From Ekhidna lutea (GTDB taxonomy: Bacteria > Bacteroidota > Bacteroidia > Cytophagales > Cyclobacteriaceae), in the NCBI RefSeq assembly GCF_900188325.1, contig NZ_FZPD01000005.1, positions 434,001 through 498,000 on the forward strand: a stretch of DNA of 64,000 bases. Reading direction: 5' to 3'. This document shows positions 8,617-15,893 of this stretch, in pieces. Position numbers and translations under genes: made by a program. The notes under the pieces were generated by a model, which was given only the letters and a program-made list of their open reading frames with translations, did no database searches and had not been told where the DNA came from. The first letter of the stretch is position 1; every line of letters begins with the position of its first letter.

Positions 8617-9045
8617 TTACTGATCGTCAGATTCTTCAGGATCTTCTTGCTGCCTTTCGAATGAATGTGTGGTAATACAGCCGGAAGCTTCATTGGTGGT
8701 CGAAAGAGTCAGTGTAGTGCTGTTGACAGTGACGTCAAATGTTTCACATTCTAGTTCACCATCTTCTTCAACACAAAGCGTCAACCCACCATCTGTATTC
8801 CATGTGCCTGTACGAATTGGAAGCCCTTCCTGGTAGGTGTAAGTTCCGTCTGCACTGAGAATCAGCCGGAAGCACCGCGTCTCATCGCATGTCAGATTAT
8901 TACTCGAGTTGTTTGTGTCACATTCTGTAACGGACACATTAGTGCCTACCCAGACCCCTACATATGAGCCTGACCTGTCATCATCCTTACATCCGGGAGT
9001 AAAGATTATCGTGATTGTTGCAAGAACTGTTAGAAATTTTTTCAT
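8617..9045 (-). CDS. Lipocalin-like small lipoprotein
   Basis: A 142-residue protein starting MKKFLTVLATITIIFTPGC, a lipoprotein signal with lipobox TPGC. The ATG at 9043-9045 is preferred because the upstream in-frame ATG adds an aromatic leader. The mature part reads GVWVGTNVSVTEC, SADGTYTYQEG, GTWNTDGG and TVNSTTLTLS, the strand pattern of Bacteroidota lipocalin-like domains (a G-W motif, then a turn-rich barrel). Five Cys in the mature domain may form disulfides. The ligand is unknown. It converges on the MORN-repeat gene 36 bases away. Confidence 0.75.
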   Translation of the reverse strand: MKKFLTVLATITIIFTPGCKDDDRSGSYVGVWVGTNVSVTECDTNNSSNNLTCDETRCFRLILSADGTYTYQEGLPIRTGTWNTDGGLTLCVEEDGELECETFDVTVNSTTLTLSTTNEASGCITTHSFERQQEDPEESDDQ

Positions 9046-9090
9046 AAAGTAAAAGTAAATCAAAATTGGCTGAATAATATTGCTTTGAAT

Positions 9091-9300
9091 ATGAGTGGAC
9101 TGGCATTTTCGAGTATGCGGGTAGGTAAAAAGTACCGACTTGTCAACTATGGTGAAAAGAGTGAATTTACCTTGATAGAGGTGGTGGGCAGAAATGACTA
9201 TCGGCTCAAGGATCTGTTTTCGATGGAGAACTACCTAATGAGCGACCTTACTCAGTATGGAAAGGGTGAAGATTTTGAACTTAGGGAAATCTATGACTAA
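9091..9300 (+). CDS. Small hypothetical protein upstream of ddl
   Basis: A 69-residue soluble protein (MSGLAFSSMRVGKKYRLVNY...). The segment GKKYRLVNYGEKSEFTLIEVVGRNDYRLKDLFSMENYLMSDLTQYGKG looks like a small beta-barrel or SH3-like fold and resembles short proteins I associate with Cytophagales genomes, but I cannot name a family. The ATG at 9091 is preferred over a TTG six bases upstream. It ends 30 bases before ddl in the same direction, so the two probably share a transcript. Confidence 0.65.
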   Translation: MSGLAFSSMRVGKKYRLVNYGEKSEFTLIEVVGRNDYRLKDLFSMENYLMSDLTQYGKGEDFELREIYD

Positions 9301-9330
9301 AACGGTATTTAATTATCTAGAAATGAATTT

Positions 9331-10362
9331 ATGAGAAATCTTCTGATCCTTTGCGGTGGCCAATCTCCCGAACATGAAATTTCCGTTCGGTCTACAAAGA
9401 ATATTCTGGCTGCTATTGACCGCTCTAAATATTCGATCACACTGATCGGTATTTCTAAAGCCGGCATGTGGAAACATCTTGACGAAGGTCAGCTTTTAGA
9501 AACCGTAGATGAGCAGGGAGAGGGGGTTAAGATTGTGCCTGGAGCTTCTCATTGCTTCGAAACTCAACATGGGAAACTACCTGGTTTTGATGTGTGTTTT
9601 CCGATTTTGCATGGACCCAATGGTGAGGATGGTACTATTCAGGGCTTACTACGCTTGATGAATATCCCTTTTGTAGGTCCGTCAGTACTTGCCTCTGCAG
9701 CTTCTATGGACAAAGATGTCACTAAGAGACTTTTGCGAGATTCAGGACTGATGGTAGCCAACTGGATACTAATACATAAAGGAGAAGGAACTCCTTCTTT
9801 TGAGGAGGTAGAAAAGCAGTTGGGATCAGTAGTTTTTGTAAAGCCTGCCAATATGGGGTCATCTGTAGGTGTACATCGGGTGACCAATAAAGAAGAGTGG
9901 GATGTCGCTATCAGTGATGCATTGGCGTACGATAAAAAAGTGTTGGTAGAGCAGGCCATTAACGGCCGAGAATTAGAATGCGCAGTATTAGGAAACGATA
10001 ATCCCAAAGCCACAGGGGTAGGTGAGGTGCAGTCAGGCGATTTTTATTCTTACGAGGAAAAGTATGCTTCCGGGTCTGATGCAGAGATTGTAATTCCTGC
10101 TAAGATTGATGAAAAATATCTTCCTGCATTGAAACAAACAGCTGTCAAAGCTTACAAAGTGCTTGATTGTGAAGGCTTGGCAAGGGTAGATATGTTTTTA
10201 ACCGAAGAAGGAACCATCCTGGTGAATGAGATAAATACGATTCCTGGTTTTACAAGCATAAGCATGTATCCTAAACTTTGGGAAGAAGAAGGTCTGAGCT
10301 ACGCAGATTTGATAGATCGATTGATTGAACTGGCGATTGAAAGAGGCACTGGCTGCCGTTAA
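9331..10362 (+). CDS. ddl: D-alanine--D-alanine ligase
   Basis: A 343-residue ATP-grasp ligase that joins two D-Ala for peptidoglycan precursors in the cytoplasm. The N-terminal LCGGQSPEHEISVRSTKNI is the family signature, followed by PILHGPNGEDGTIQGLLRL. The ATP-grasp segments VFVKPANMGSSVGVHRV (around residue 170) and the metal/substrate end EINTIPGFTSISMYPKLWEEEG are complete. The GSSVG glycine loop and the final NxxPG are intact, so it should be active. It is separated from the usual mur cluster and sits downstream of a small conserved gene. Confidence 0.96.
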   Translation: MRNLLILCGGQSPEHEISVRSTKNILAAIDRSKYSITLIGISKAGMWKHLDEGQLLETVDEQGEGVKIVPGASHCFETQHGKLPGFDVCFPILHGPNGEDGTIQGLLRLMNIPFVGPSVLASAASMDKDVTKRLLRDSGLMVANWILIHKGEGTPSFEEVEKQLGSVVFVKPANMGSSVGVHRVTNKEEWDVAISDALAYDKKVLVEQAINGRELECAVLGNDNPKATGVGEVQSGDFYSYEEKYASGSDAEIVIPAKIDEKYLPALKQTAVKAYKVLDCEGLARVDMFLTEEGTILVNEINTIPGFTSISMYPKLWEEEGLSYADLIDRLIELAIERGTGCR

Positions 10363-10443
10363 AGAAGTGGTTTGAGGTTTGCCCGAGAAGGTGAAACTTT
10401 CAGGCAAACACTATTGATGTGTACAAAGTGCGTTAAGAAGAAC

Positions 10444-10545
10444 TCAGTACTTGTTCTTCTTTTCTTTCTTCTCAGCTTTTTTCTCCTTGGCCGTCTTAGC
10501 AGGAGCTTTTTTTACAGCTTTTTTGGCGTCTTGTCCTTTTCCCAT
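10444..10545 (-). CDS. 33-residue Lys/Ala-rich small basic protein
   Basis: Reading the minus strand from the ATG at 10543-10545 gives MGKGQDAKKAVKKAPAKTAK followed by EKKAEKKEKKNKY and a TGA at 10444-10446. Nearly half of the residues are lysine, in a pattern like the tail of the H1-like protein at 4549-4938. TAGCTTTC about 20 bases upstream is a 7-of-8 match to the Bacteroidota -7 box. Very small Lys-rich proteins of this type occur in Bacteroidota, but function is unknown; nucleic-acid binding is an inference. It is convergent with ddl. Confidence 0.6.
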   Translation of the reverse strand: MGKGQDAKKAVKKAPAKTAKEKKAEKKEKKNKY

Positions 10546-10674
10546 GGTTTCTATTGATTTTAAGAAAGCTAATGTCGCTATTTCCGAGTGAGGAAATGAT
10601 AAAGTTCTGTGAATTTATTTTCACAAACCTGGAATGCATTTCATGTGGATATGAAGCAAGGTAATGACATATTT

Positions 10675-11205
10675 TTATTCATTAAATTCTTTAGGATATT
10701 CTACAGTTCCACTTACATCCTTTAGTCCATTTTCGATTAATTCAATAGCCATACAATTCTCTTTTGGTACTTCAAACGGCAATTCTATTTTGTAATTATC
10801 TGCTTGTTTATACCCGAATCTTGGATAATACTTTTCGTGACCTAGTAGAACTATTGATTGATACCCTAATTCTTTAGCTCTTTTATGAGCTTCTTTTATC
10901 AACATTCCTCCAATCCCTTTTCCTTGATATTCCGGAAGGACAGAGACAGGTGCAAGTGCTAATGAGTCGAACTCATTTTCTCCATTTTTAATTTTCAGTT
11001 TTGTCAATAAAATATGTCCAACAATATTATTCTCAAACTCTGCTACTAATGACAATTCGGGAATAAAAGCATCTGATTTTCTCAATCTATCCACTAAAAA
11101 CTGCTCTTTGTGGTCGGTCATTTGTTCCGGTTCAAATGCTTTTTCAATCAAGTTAAAAACGGTATGAAAATCATTAGGTTCTTCCTTACGTATCGTTAAA
11201 TTCAT
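10675..11205 (-). CDS. GNAT family N-acetyltransferase (YhbS-like)
   Basis: A 176-residue acetyltransferase using acetyl-CoA. The ATG at 11203-11205 gives MNLTIRKEEPNDFHTVFNLI, the normal GNAT start. The upstream extension to 11265 is Cys/Lys-rich and unlikely. Motif A, VLPEYQGKGIGGMLIKEAHKRA, holds the Q/RxxGxG/A pyrophosphate loop, and LGHEKYYPRFGYK matches the C-terminal block of YhbS-type members. The substrate is unknown. The gene looks more AT-rich than its neighbours and is flanked by noncoding DNA on both sides, so recent acquisition is possible. Confidence 0.87.
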   Translation of the reverse strand: MNLTIRKEEPNDFHTVFNLIEKAFEPEQMTDHKEQFLVDRLRKSDAFIPELSLVAEFENNIVGHILLTKLKIKNGENEFDSLALAPVSVLPEYQGKGIGGMLIKEAHKRAKELGYQSIVLLGHEKYYPRFGYKQADNYKIELPFEVPKENCMAIELIENGLKDVSGTVEYPKEFNE

Positions 11206-11423
11206 CTTTATTTTTTCGTTCTTGTTGCATTTCGATTGCATACACAACAATAATGTAATGCGCACAGCGCGTCTAGGATCTTGTTTAGTCTAAGGTGCTC
11301 ATAGCCATTAAACCTACCTTAAGGCGACAATTAAGTGTTTGTAGTCGATTGCACAAGGCTATAACAGGCACTTTAAATATATAAAAACGGTTTAGTTACT
11401 TGCCAGATAGCGGGTATGCTATT

Positions 11424-11993
11424 TTAACCATTCGCGAACTGCACAATTTCATCAATGGCCATCCGATCCCTTAGGCCATTTGCGTAGTGGACCTTGCGTA
11501 TAATCCCTCGCTCATCCATCAGGAATTCGGCTGGAATGGTTTTGATAGATTCATTCCCACTCATCCAGTGAATCGGAAGTCCTTTTTTCTTCGCTTCGAA
11601 CACTTTTTGGAAGAAGCTTGTGAAATGACTTTTTGCGGATTTAATACCAGAATTTTCTACGCCGTATGCATCATACCAAACTTTGTCAGGGTCAGCTATG
11701 AGTGGGATAGGAGAGATGGTCTTGTGAAAGTTGCTTGAAAGCAAAAGTTCTTTTTTTGATTCGAAAAAGAAGATCATCTCCATTCTCTTGGCCTTAAGCG
11801 CTTCATGATGCTTTAGCAAATTGTGAACTCTGGTATTGCAAAATGGGCATCCGGCATGTCGAAAGAATGCGATGAGTACTTTCTTCCCCTTGTAATCCGT
11901 AAGGTCGATTTCTCGATCGAAGATGTCTGTAAGCTTAAATGCGGGTGCCGGAGCATTCAGGTCAAGGGTTATTCTCCCTTCAGAATTTGTCAT
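11424..11993 (-). CDS. AhpC/TSA-type peroxiredoxin-like protein
   Basis: A 189-residue thioredoxin-fold protein. APAPAFKLTDIFDREIDLTDYKGKKVLIAFFRHAGCPFCNTRVHNLL has the typical approach strand and a CPFC active site (about residues 49-52), with AhpC/TSA-like spacing. The C-terminus EFLMDERGIIRKVHYANGLRD fits peroxiredoxin-like family 2 proteins. It probably reduces peroxides or acts as a thiol oxidoreductase in the cytoplasm; no signal peptide is present. It stands alone between a GNAT gene and a rhodanese gene. Confidence 0.83.
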   Translation of the reverse strand: MTNSEGRITLDLNAPAPAFKLTDIFDREIDLTDYKGKKVLIAFFRHAGCPFCNTRVHNLLKHHEALKAKRMEMIFFFESKKELLLSSNFHKTISPIPLIADPDKVWYDAYGVENSGIKSAKSHFTSFFQKVFEAKKKGLPIHWMSGNESIKTIPAEFLMDERGIIRKVHYANGLRDRMAIDEIVQFANG

Positions 11994-12096
11994 TTGAAAT
12001 ATGTTGGTAACAGATATGACTACCTACGTATGAAATGATTCAGCTAGATTTTATTAAAGCTTTCATTACCCAATACTTCAATCTAAAAAGGCGAAT

Positions 12097-12393
12097 TTAA
12101 AGTCCGTATTTCTCCAGACTCATCCAGCCACCACCGTTCATCACCTTAAAGCCTTGGGCTTTAAGCATGCGTTTGACTTGTCCACTTCTCATGCCTGAAG
12201 CACAGCAAGTGATAATAGGCTTTGTTTTATCCAGTTGGCCCATGTAACTGGGAATGCTGTCCATAGGGATGTTTTTACTGGTGCGGAGATGCCCACCTTC
12301 ATATTCAGTTTTGGTTCGAACGTCAATGATGGTAGCGTCTTCCTGAATGAATTGTTTTATTTTTTTACTTTTTCCTGTGAGTAGTCCTAGCAT
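12097..12393 (-). CDS. Single-domain rhodanese-like protein
   Basis: A 98-residue rhodanese domain. ATIIDVRTKTEYEGGHLRTSKNIPMDSIP is the conserved N-terminal strand-loop, and ITCCASGMRSGQVKRMLKAQGF holds the active loop CASGMRS with catalytic Cys near residue 71, a six-residue loop typical of sulfurtransferases. The C-terminus VMNGGGWMSLEKYGL closes the fold. It likely moves sulfane sulfur in the cytoplasm. An adjacent Cys precedes the catalytic one. It lies 50 bases after the trmN6-like gene on the same strand. Confidence 0.9.
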   Translation of the reverse strand: MLGLLTGKSKKIKQFIQEDATIIDVRTKTEYEGGHLRTSKNIPMDSIPSYMGQLDKTKPIITCCASGMRSGQVKRMLKAQGFKVMNGGGWMSLEKYGL

Positions 12394-12442
12394 GGTTGTT
12401 AATTCTGATTCTAACCTAAAAGTAACCTCGGATTAAAAAAGT

Positions 12443-13180
12443 TCAAAGAGGTGAATTATATGCTAAATAATAATCCTTTAACAACTCCCAACTTTCTTTT
12501 GTGTATTTGCGATCTGAATCCCGGATAATCATTTCAGTAGTTGATTCCTGCCCTTTTGAAAACCTGAAATGTGTCATTACCCGAAATACAGGATGATTTT
12601 TTTGATTTCTTACAATCACCTGGCGGATAGGAAAGAGTTCTTTGGTTAATGCCATGGTTTTGAATGCTTTCATCTCTTGCTCCGGGTAGATGAGGTAGAA
12701 ACTACCATCCGGATCGAGTAAGCGAATAGCGTGATCAAGCAAATCTTCAGCTTCTAAGCTACTTGAATGAAGCGCTTGATTCTTGCCGCTATCAGCACCT
12801 TGCTTACTGTTCTTGAAGAAAGGAGGATTGCAAATGATCAGATCATATTTCTCATCTGTTTGGAAATCCTGAATAGAAGTTTGATGACCGGATAGTCTGT
12901 CGCTCCATTTCGATTCCTTAAAATTTTGAGTGGCTTCCCCGAAGGCTTGTTCGTTGATCTCTACTGTATCAATCCGACTTAATTCACTTACCTGCGCCAG
13001 CATTAGAGACAGGAGGCCTGTTCCTGTCCCAATGTCGAGAATCTGAGAAGGCTCCTTTTTAAATTTCTGAATTTCACTTGCTACCCAACCTCCAAAAAGA
13101 CATCCATCAGTAGTCACCTTCATTCCTGACTGAGCTTGTTCTATTCGGAATTGTTTGAACTGAAAGTAGGTATTGGGCAT
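12443..13180 (-). CDS. tRNA1(Val) (adenine(37)-N6)-methyltransferase family
   Basis: A 245-residue class I SAM-dependent methyltransferase of the TrmN6/YfiC family. The ATG at 13178-13180 gives MPNTYFQFKQFRIEQAQSGM, the typical start with the QFxIxQ block. Motif I is ILDIGTGTGLLSLMLAQ and motif IV is YDLIICNPPFF, whose NPPF tetrad marks N6-adenine or similar exocyclic amino methylation. E. coli YfiC modifies A37 of tRNA1-Val; the same role is inferred here. A palindromic repeat lies immediately upstream (13199-13269). Confidence 0.88.
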   Translation of the reverse strand: MPNTYFQFKQFRIEQAQSGMKVTTDGCLFGGWVASEIQKFKKEPSQILDIGTGTGLLSLMLAQVSELSRIDTVEINEQAFGEATQNFKESKWSDRLSGHQTSIQDFQTDEKYDLIICNPPFFKNSKQGADSGKNQALHSSSLEAEDLLDHAIRLLDPDGSFYLIYPEQEMKAFKTMALTKELFPIRQVIVRNQKNHPVFRVMTHFRFSKGQESTTEMIIRDSDRKYTKESWELLKDYYLAYNSPL

Positions 13181-13198
13181 GGAGCGAAGATATATCAA

Positions 13199-13269
13199 CG
13201 TCATTGCGAGTAACGAAGGAAATGAAGCAATCTCGATATTAAGATTGCTTCACTACGTTCGCAATGACG
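13199..13269. repeat. REP-like palindromic intergenic repeat
   Basis: CGTCATTGCGA (13199-13209) is the exact inverse of TCGCAATGACG (13259-13269), and inside it GAAGCAATCT pairs with AGATTGCTTC around an AT-rich centre. The outer TCATTGCGA and inner GAAGCAATC motifs are the known widespread bacterial palindromic repeat type. It occupies nearly the whole gap between the permease stop at 13275 and the trmN6-like start. Confidence 0.8.
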
Positions 13270-13274
13270 GTTAA

Positions 13275-15890
13275 TTAATCATTTCTCAGGTTTGTTGCAG
13301 GATTAATTCGTGTGATCTTGTTTACCTGCCAGTAGATGGCAGCTCCACCCAACAGTAAAGTGACTGATATGCTGAGGAAGATTTCAAGTACTCCCACACC
13401 ATCACCGTATTTGTTGAATATCGAAACCAATACATTGTCATAAAACAGGTAGGAGGCCGGGATGGCGATCAATAAGGCTATGGCCCATAATTTAAGAAAA
13501 AGACCGGCCAGTGAGCCATACAAATTTCGTTTGGTTGCGCCCAGAGTTTTTCTAATGGCCACCTCCTTGGTTCGATTCTCTGTAGCATAAATCACCATAC
13601 CCAGTAAACCCAAACAGGAAATGGAGATAGCCAGGATGGCCAAAAAACCGAATATTTGAATTCCAACTCTAAAGAAATGGTAGGCATTATCGATTTCGGT
13701 CTCCAGTAGGGTGGCCTTAAAAGGGACGTTTGGAAAAAGCTGGTCCCAGTGCTTAGCCAACAGCTTAGAAGCAGCTAGCTTGTTTTCCATTGGAAGCTTT
13801 ACCATGCAATAGGTGAGTTGATCCGGATCAATACGAAGCATCATGGGTTCCATGCTTTCATTCAGTGGTTCATGATTGTAATTCTCAATGATACCTACCA
13901 CGTGAGCTCTATGCCCGCCACTGAGTAAAATATTCAAGGTGTCCGTAAAATTCATTTGCTTTAGCCTTCTAATCATCTCTTCATTAACCACCACTTTCTC
14001 AGGGGTATTTGCACCTGTAGTTAACGACTCTCCCCAGAGGAGCTCAAGATTCATGTGATTGATGAATTGGTCATCTACAAATACCTGCTTGAATCGCATA
14101 GAGTCTTGATTTTCGGGGTGATGAGCGTACACCTGATTATAAAGAGATGTTCCAGGGATACTCGAACTAAAGCTAACCGCCTCAATCCGTGAATCTGTGA
14201 TTAATTCTGTTTTGAGCAGCTCAGTTTCCATTCCCTGGGTGTAGATGATAAAGGTATCTTCTGTAGTGAATGGCAACTGAAACGATCTGCTTTCATGGTA
14301 CTGTTTGAGGAGAACGCCAATGCCGATCATGAACCCGAGGGTCAGCGTAAATTGAAAGACCATTAACCCTTTTCGTATACCGGAGATAGATACTTTTTTC
14401 GAAGCATCTGATCGCAAGGCCTGTATCGGGGATATTTTCGCAAAAAAAAAAGCGGGTCCAAGACCTGTCAGAATTCCGGTAAGAACTGCAAAGCCTATGA
14501 AAACTAGAATGAGTGTTGGCGAGATATCAAAAACCAATGCATTTCCTCCAGCGACCATGCTTGCAAAACCTGTTTTGATCTCATTGAAGATGAATGCTGA
14601 GATGAAAAGTGAAGACAAACAGATGAGTGTGGTTTCTACCAGGAATTGATTAATAATATGTTTACGATGGCTGCCCATCACCTTTCGAATCCCCACTTCT
14701 TTTGAGCGCTTGAGGGCTATGGCAATCGACATGTTGGCGTAGTTGAAGCAGGCAGGTATCAATATGAGTAATGAAATGCCAAAGAATACCAGCATGGTAG
14801 GCATATCAAACTGAATACCTATTCCGTCATTGAGGAGCTCACCCGGGGTGATGTCCAGTAGGGACTGCAGGTGATAGGTTGCCTCCCTGTTTTCATTTTG
14901 GAATTCAATTAATCCTGCTTTACCTATATCATTCATCCGGCTCTGCACCTCTTCTGCTTTCCCTTTTTCAATGGCGAAATAGTAATAGCTATGCGTAAAA
15001 GTGGTCCAGATGGATGTTTGATAGTTGGCATCAAACTTCTCAGAAAGTGCAAAACCAGTTATTATATCAAACCTTAGATGAGTCCTTTTGGGAAATGCTT
15101 TGAGAACACCAGCTACCTGCAGCTGTCCCCATTCTTCTGTCATCAGGGTTTTTCCGAGGGCCTCCTGCTCACCAAATAGCTTGGTGGCCAATTCTTTGGT
15201 AATGATCACCTTCCCGGGTTCATTCAGCACTTCCGGAGTGCCGGACTCCATCTCAAAAGCAAAAACATCAAAGAATGAGGGCTCGGTATGATATCCATAA
15301 GTTCGGATGTTATTGCCATGATGGTCAATCAGTGCAGTGAAACTTTCATCGATATGAACGGATTTGTAGATGGACGGAATCACCTCATCCATTCGGTAGG
15401 TAAGTGCGGGAGGAGAGGAGGAGTACTTTTCCCTATCTCCTTCAAGTTCCACCGTGGTGGTTACCCGGTACACATCCTCTGCATTTGGGTGATAGTTGTC
15501 AAACTGTTTGAGTTCCACATACATGGCCATTGCCAGTAAGGCAATGGACATACCTATTGATAGCCCCAGCACATTGATAAGCGTAAACGCACGTTGCTTT
15601 TTAAGATTTCTAAGGGAGATTTTCAGATAATTTTTGAACATCGTCATTGAGTTTTTGTGATAAAAGGAAGAGTAAGCGGCTTTTGACTTCCGCTTTTTTA
15701 GTCCATAAGAAAATAGTAGAGAAAGTACCTGCACCCAGTATATGATGTCCGCTTTCAGTTTTCCTGATTGTTCAAGGGTTAGTCCATAGACCTCATCCAG
15801 GTCTCCTTGAATGTCTTCCAGGTCAGCCTTTCCGGCGTGCCATTTCAGTAGCCGCTGGGCAAGAATCGGTGGGTGTTTGTCCGCTCTCAT
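13275..15890 (-). CDS. ABC transporter permease with PadR-linked prefix domain (MacB/FtsX type)
   Basis: An 871-residue inner-membrane protein. Residues about 6-85 are the permease prefix domain (LLKWHAGKADLEDIQGDLDE, YGLTLEQSGKLKAD). Then follow two copies of the MacB/FtsX unit: a first membrane helix near residue 105, a periplasmic MacB_PCD domain, a three-helix FtsX bundle (about 370-500), a second helix near 510, a second periplasmic domain and the last FtsX bundle. The conserved RSKEVGIRKVMGSHRKHII and NRTKEVAIRKTLGATKRNL segments contact the ATPase. No ATPase is encoded in the window. It follows a paralogue by 3 bases and shares the PadR operon. Substrate unknown. Confidence 0.92.
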   Translation of the reverse strand: MRADKHPPILAQRLLKWHAGKADLEDIQGDLDEVYGLTLEQSGKLKADIIYWVQVLSLLFSYGLKKRKSKAAYSSFYHKNSMTMFKNYLKISLRNLKKQRAFTLINVLGLSIGMSIALLAMAMYVELKQFDNYHPNAEDVYRVTTTVELEGDREKYSSSPPALTYRMDEVIPSIYKSVHIDESFTALIDHHGNNIRTYGYHTEPSFFDVFAFEMESGTPEVLNEPGKVIITKELATKLFGEQEALGKTLMTEEWGQLQVAGVLKAFPKRTHLRFDIITGFALSEKFDANYQTSIWTTFTHSYYYFAIEKGKAEEVQSRMNDIGKAGLIEFQNENREATYHLQSLLDITPGELLNDGIGIQFDMPTMLVFFGISLLILIPACFNYANMSIAIALKRSKEVGIRKVMGSHRKHIINQFLVETTLICLSSLFISAFIFNEIKTGFASMVAGGNALVFDISPTLILVFIGFAVLTGILTGLGPAFFFAKISPIQALRSDASKKVSISGIRKGLMVFQFTLTLGFMIGIGVLLKQYHESRSFQLPFTTEDTFIIYTQGMETELLKTELITDSRIEAVSFSSSIPGTSLYNQVYAHHPENQDSMRFKQVFVDDQFINHMNLELLWGESLTTGANTPEKVVVNEEMIRRLKQMNFTDTLNILLSGGHRAHVVGIIENYNHEPLNESMEPMMLRIDPDQLTYCMVKLPMENKLAASKLLAKHWDQLFPNVPFKATLLETEIDNAYHFFRVGIQIFGFLAILAISISCLGLLGMVIYATENRTKEVAIRKTLGATKRNLYGSLAGLFLKLWAIALLIAIPASYLFYDNVLVSIFNKYGDGVGVLEIFLSISVTLLLGGAAIYWQVNKITRINPATNLRND

Positions 15891-15893
15891 CGG

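Noticed and set aside
10372-10557. A 61-codon plus-strand frame after ddl
   Set aside because: It is a hydrophobic shadow of the Lys-rich minus-strand gene at 10444-10545 (antisense of AAA/AAG-rich codons reads as Phe/Leu/Ser) and has no other support.
11206-11423. Possible integron attC site near the GNAT gene
   Set aside because: The motifs GCTATAACAGGC and GCGCACAGCGCG do not give a proper core GTTRRRY/RYYYAAC pair, and no integrase or other cassettes are present.
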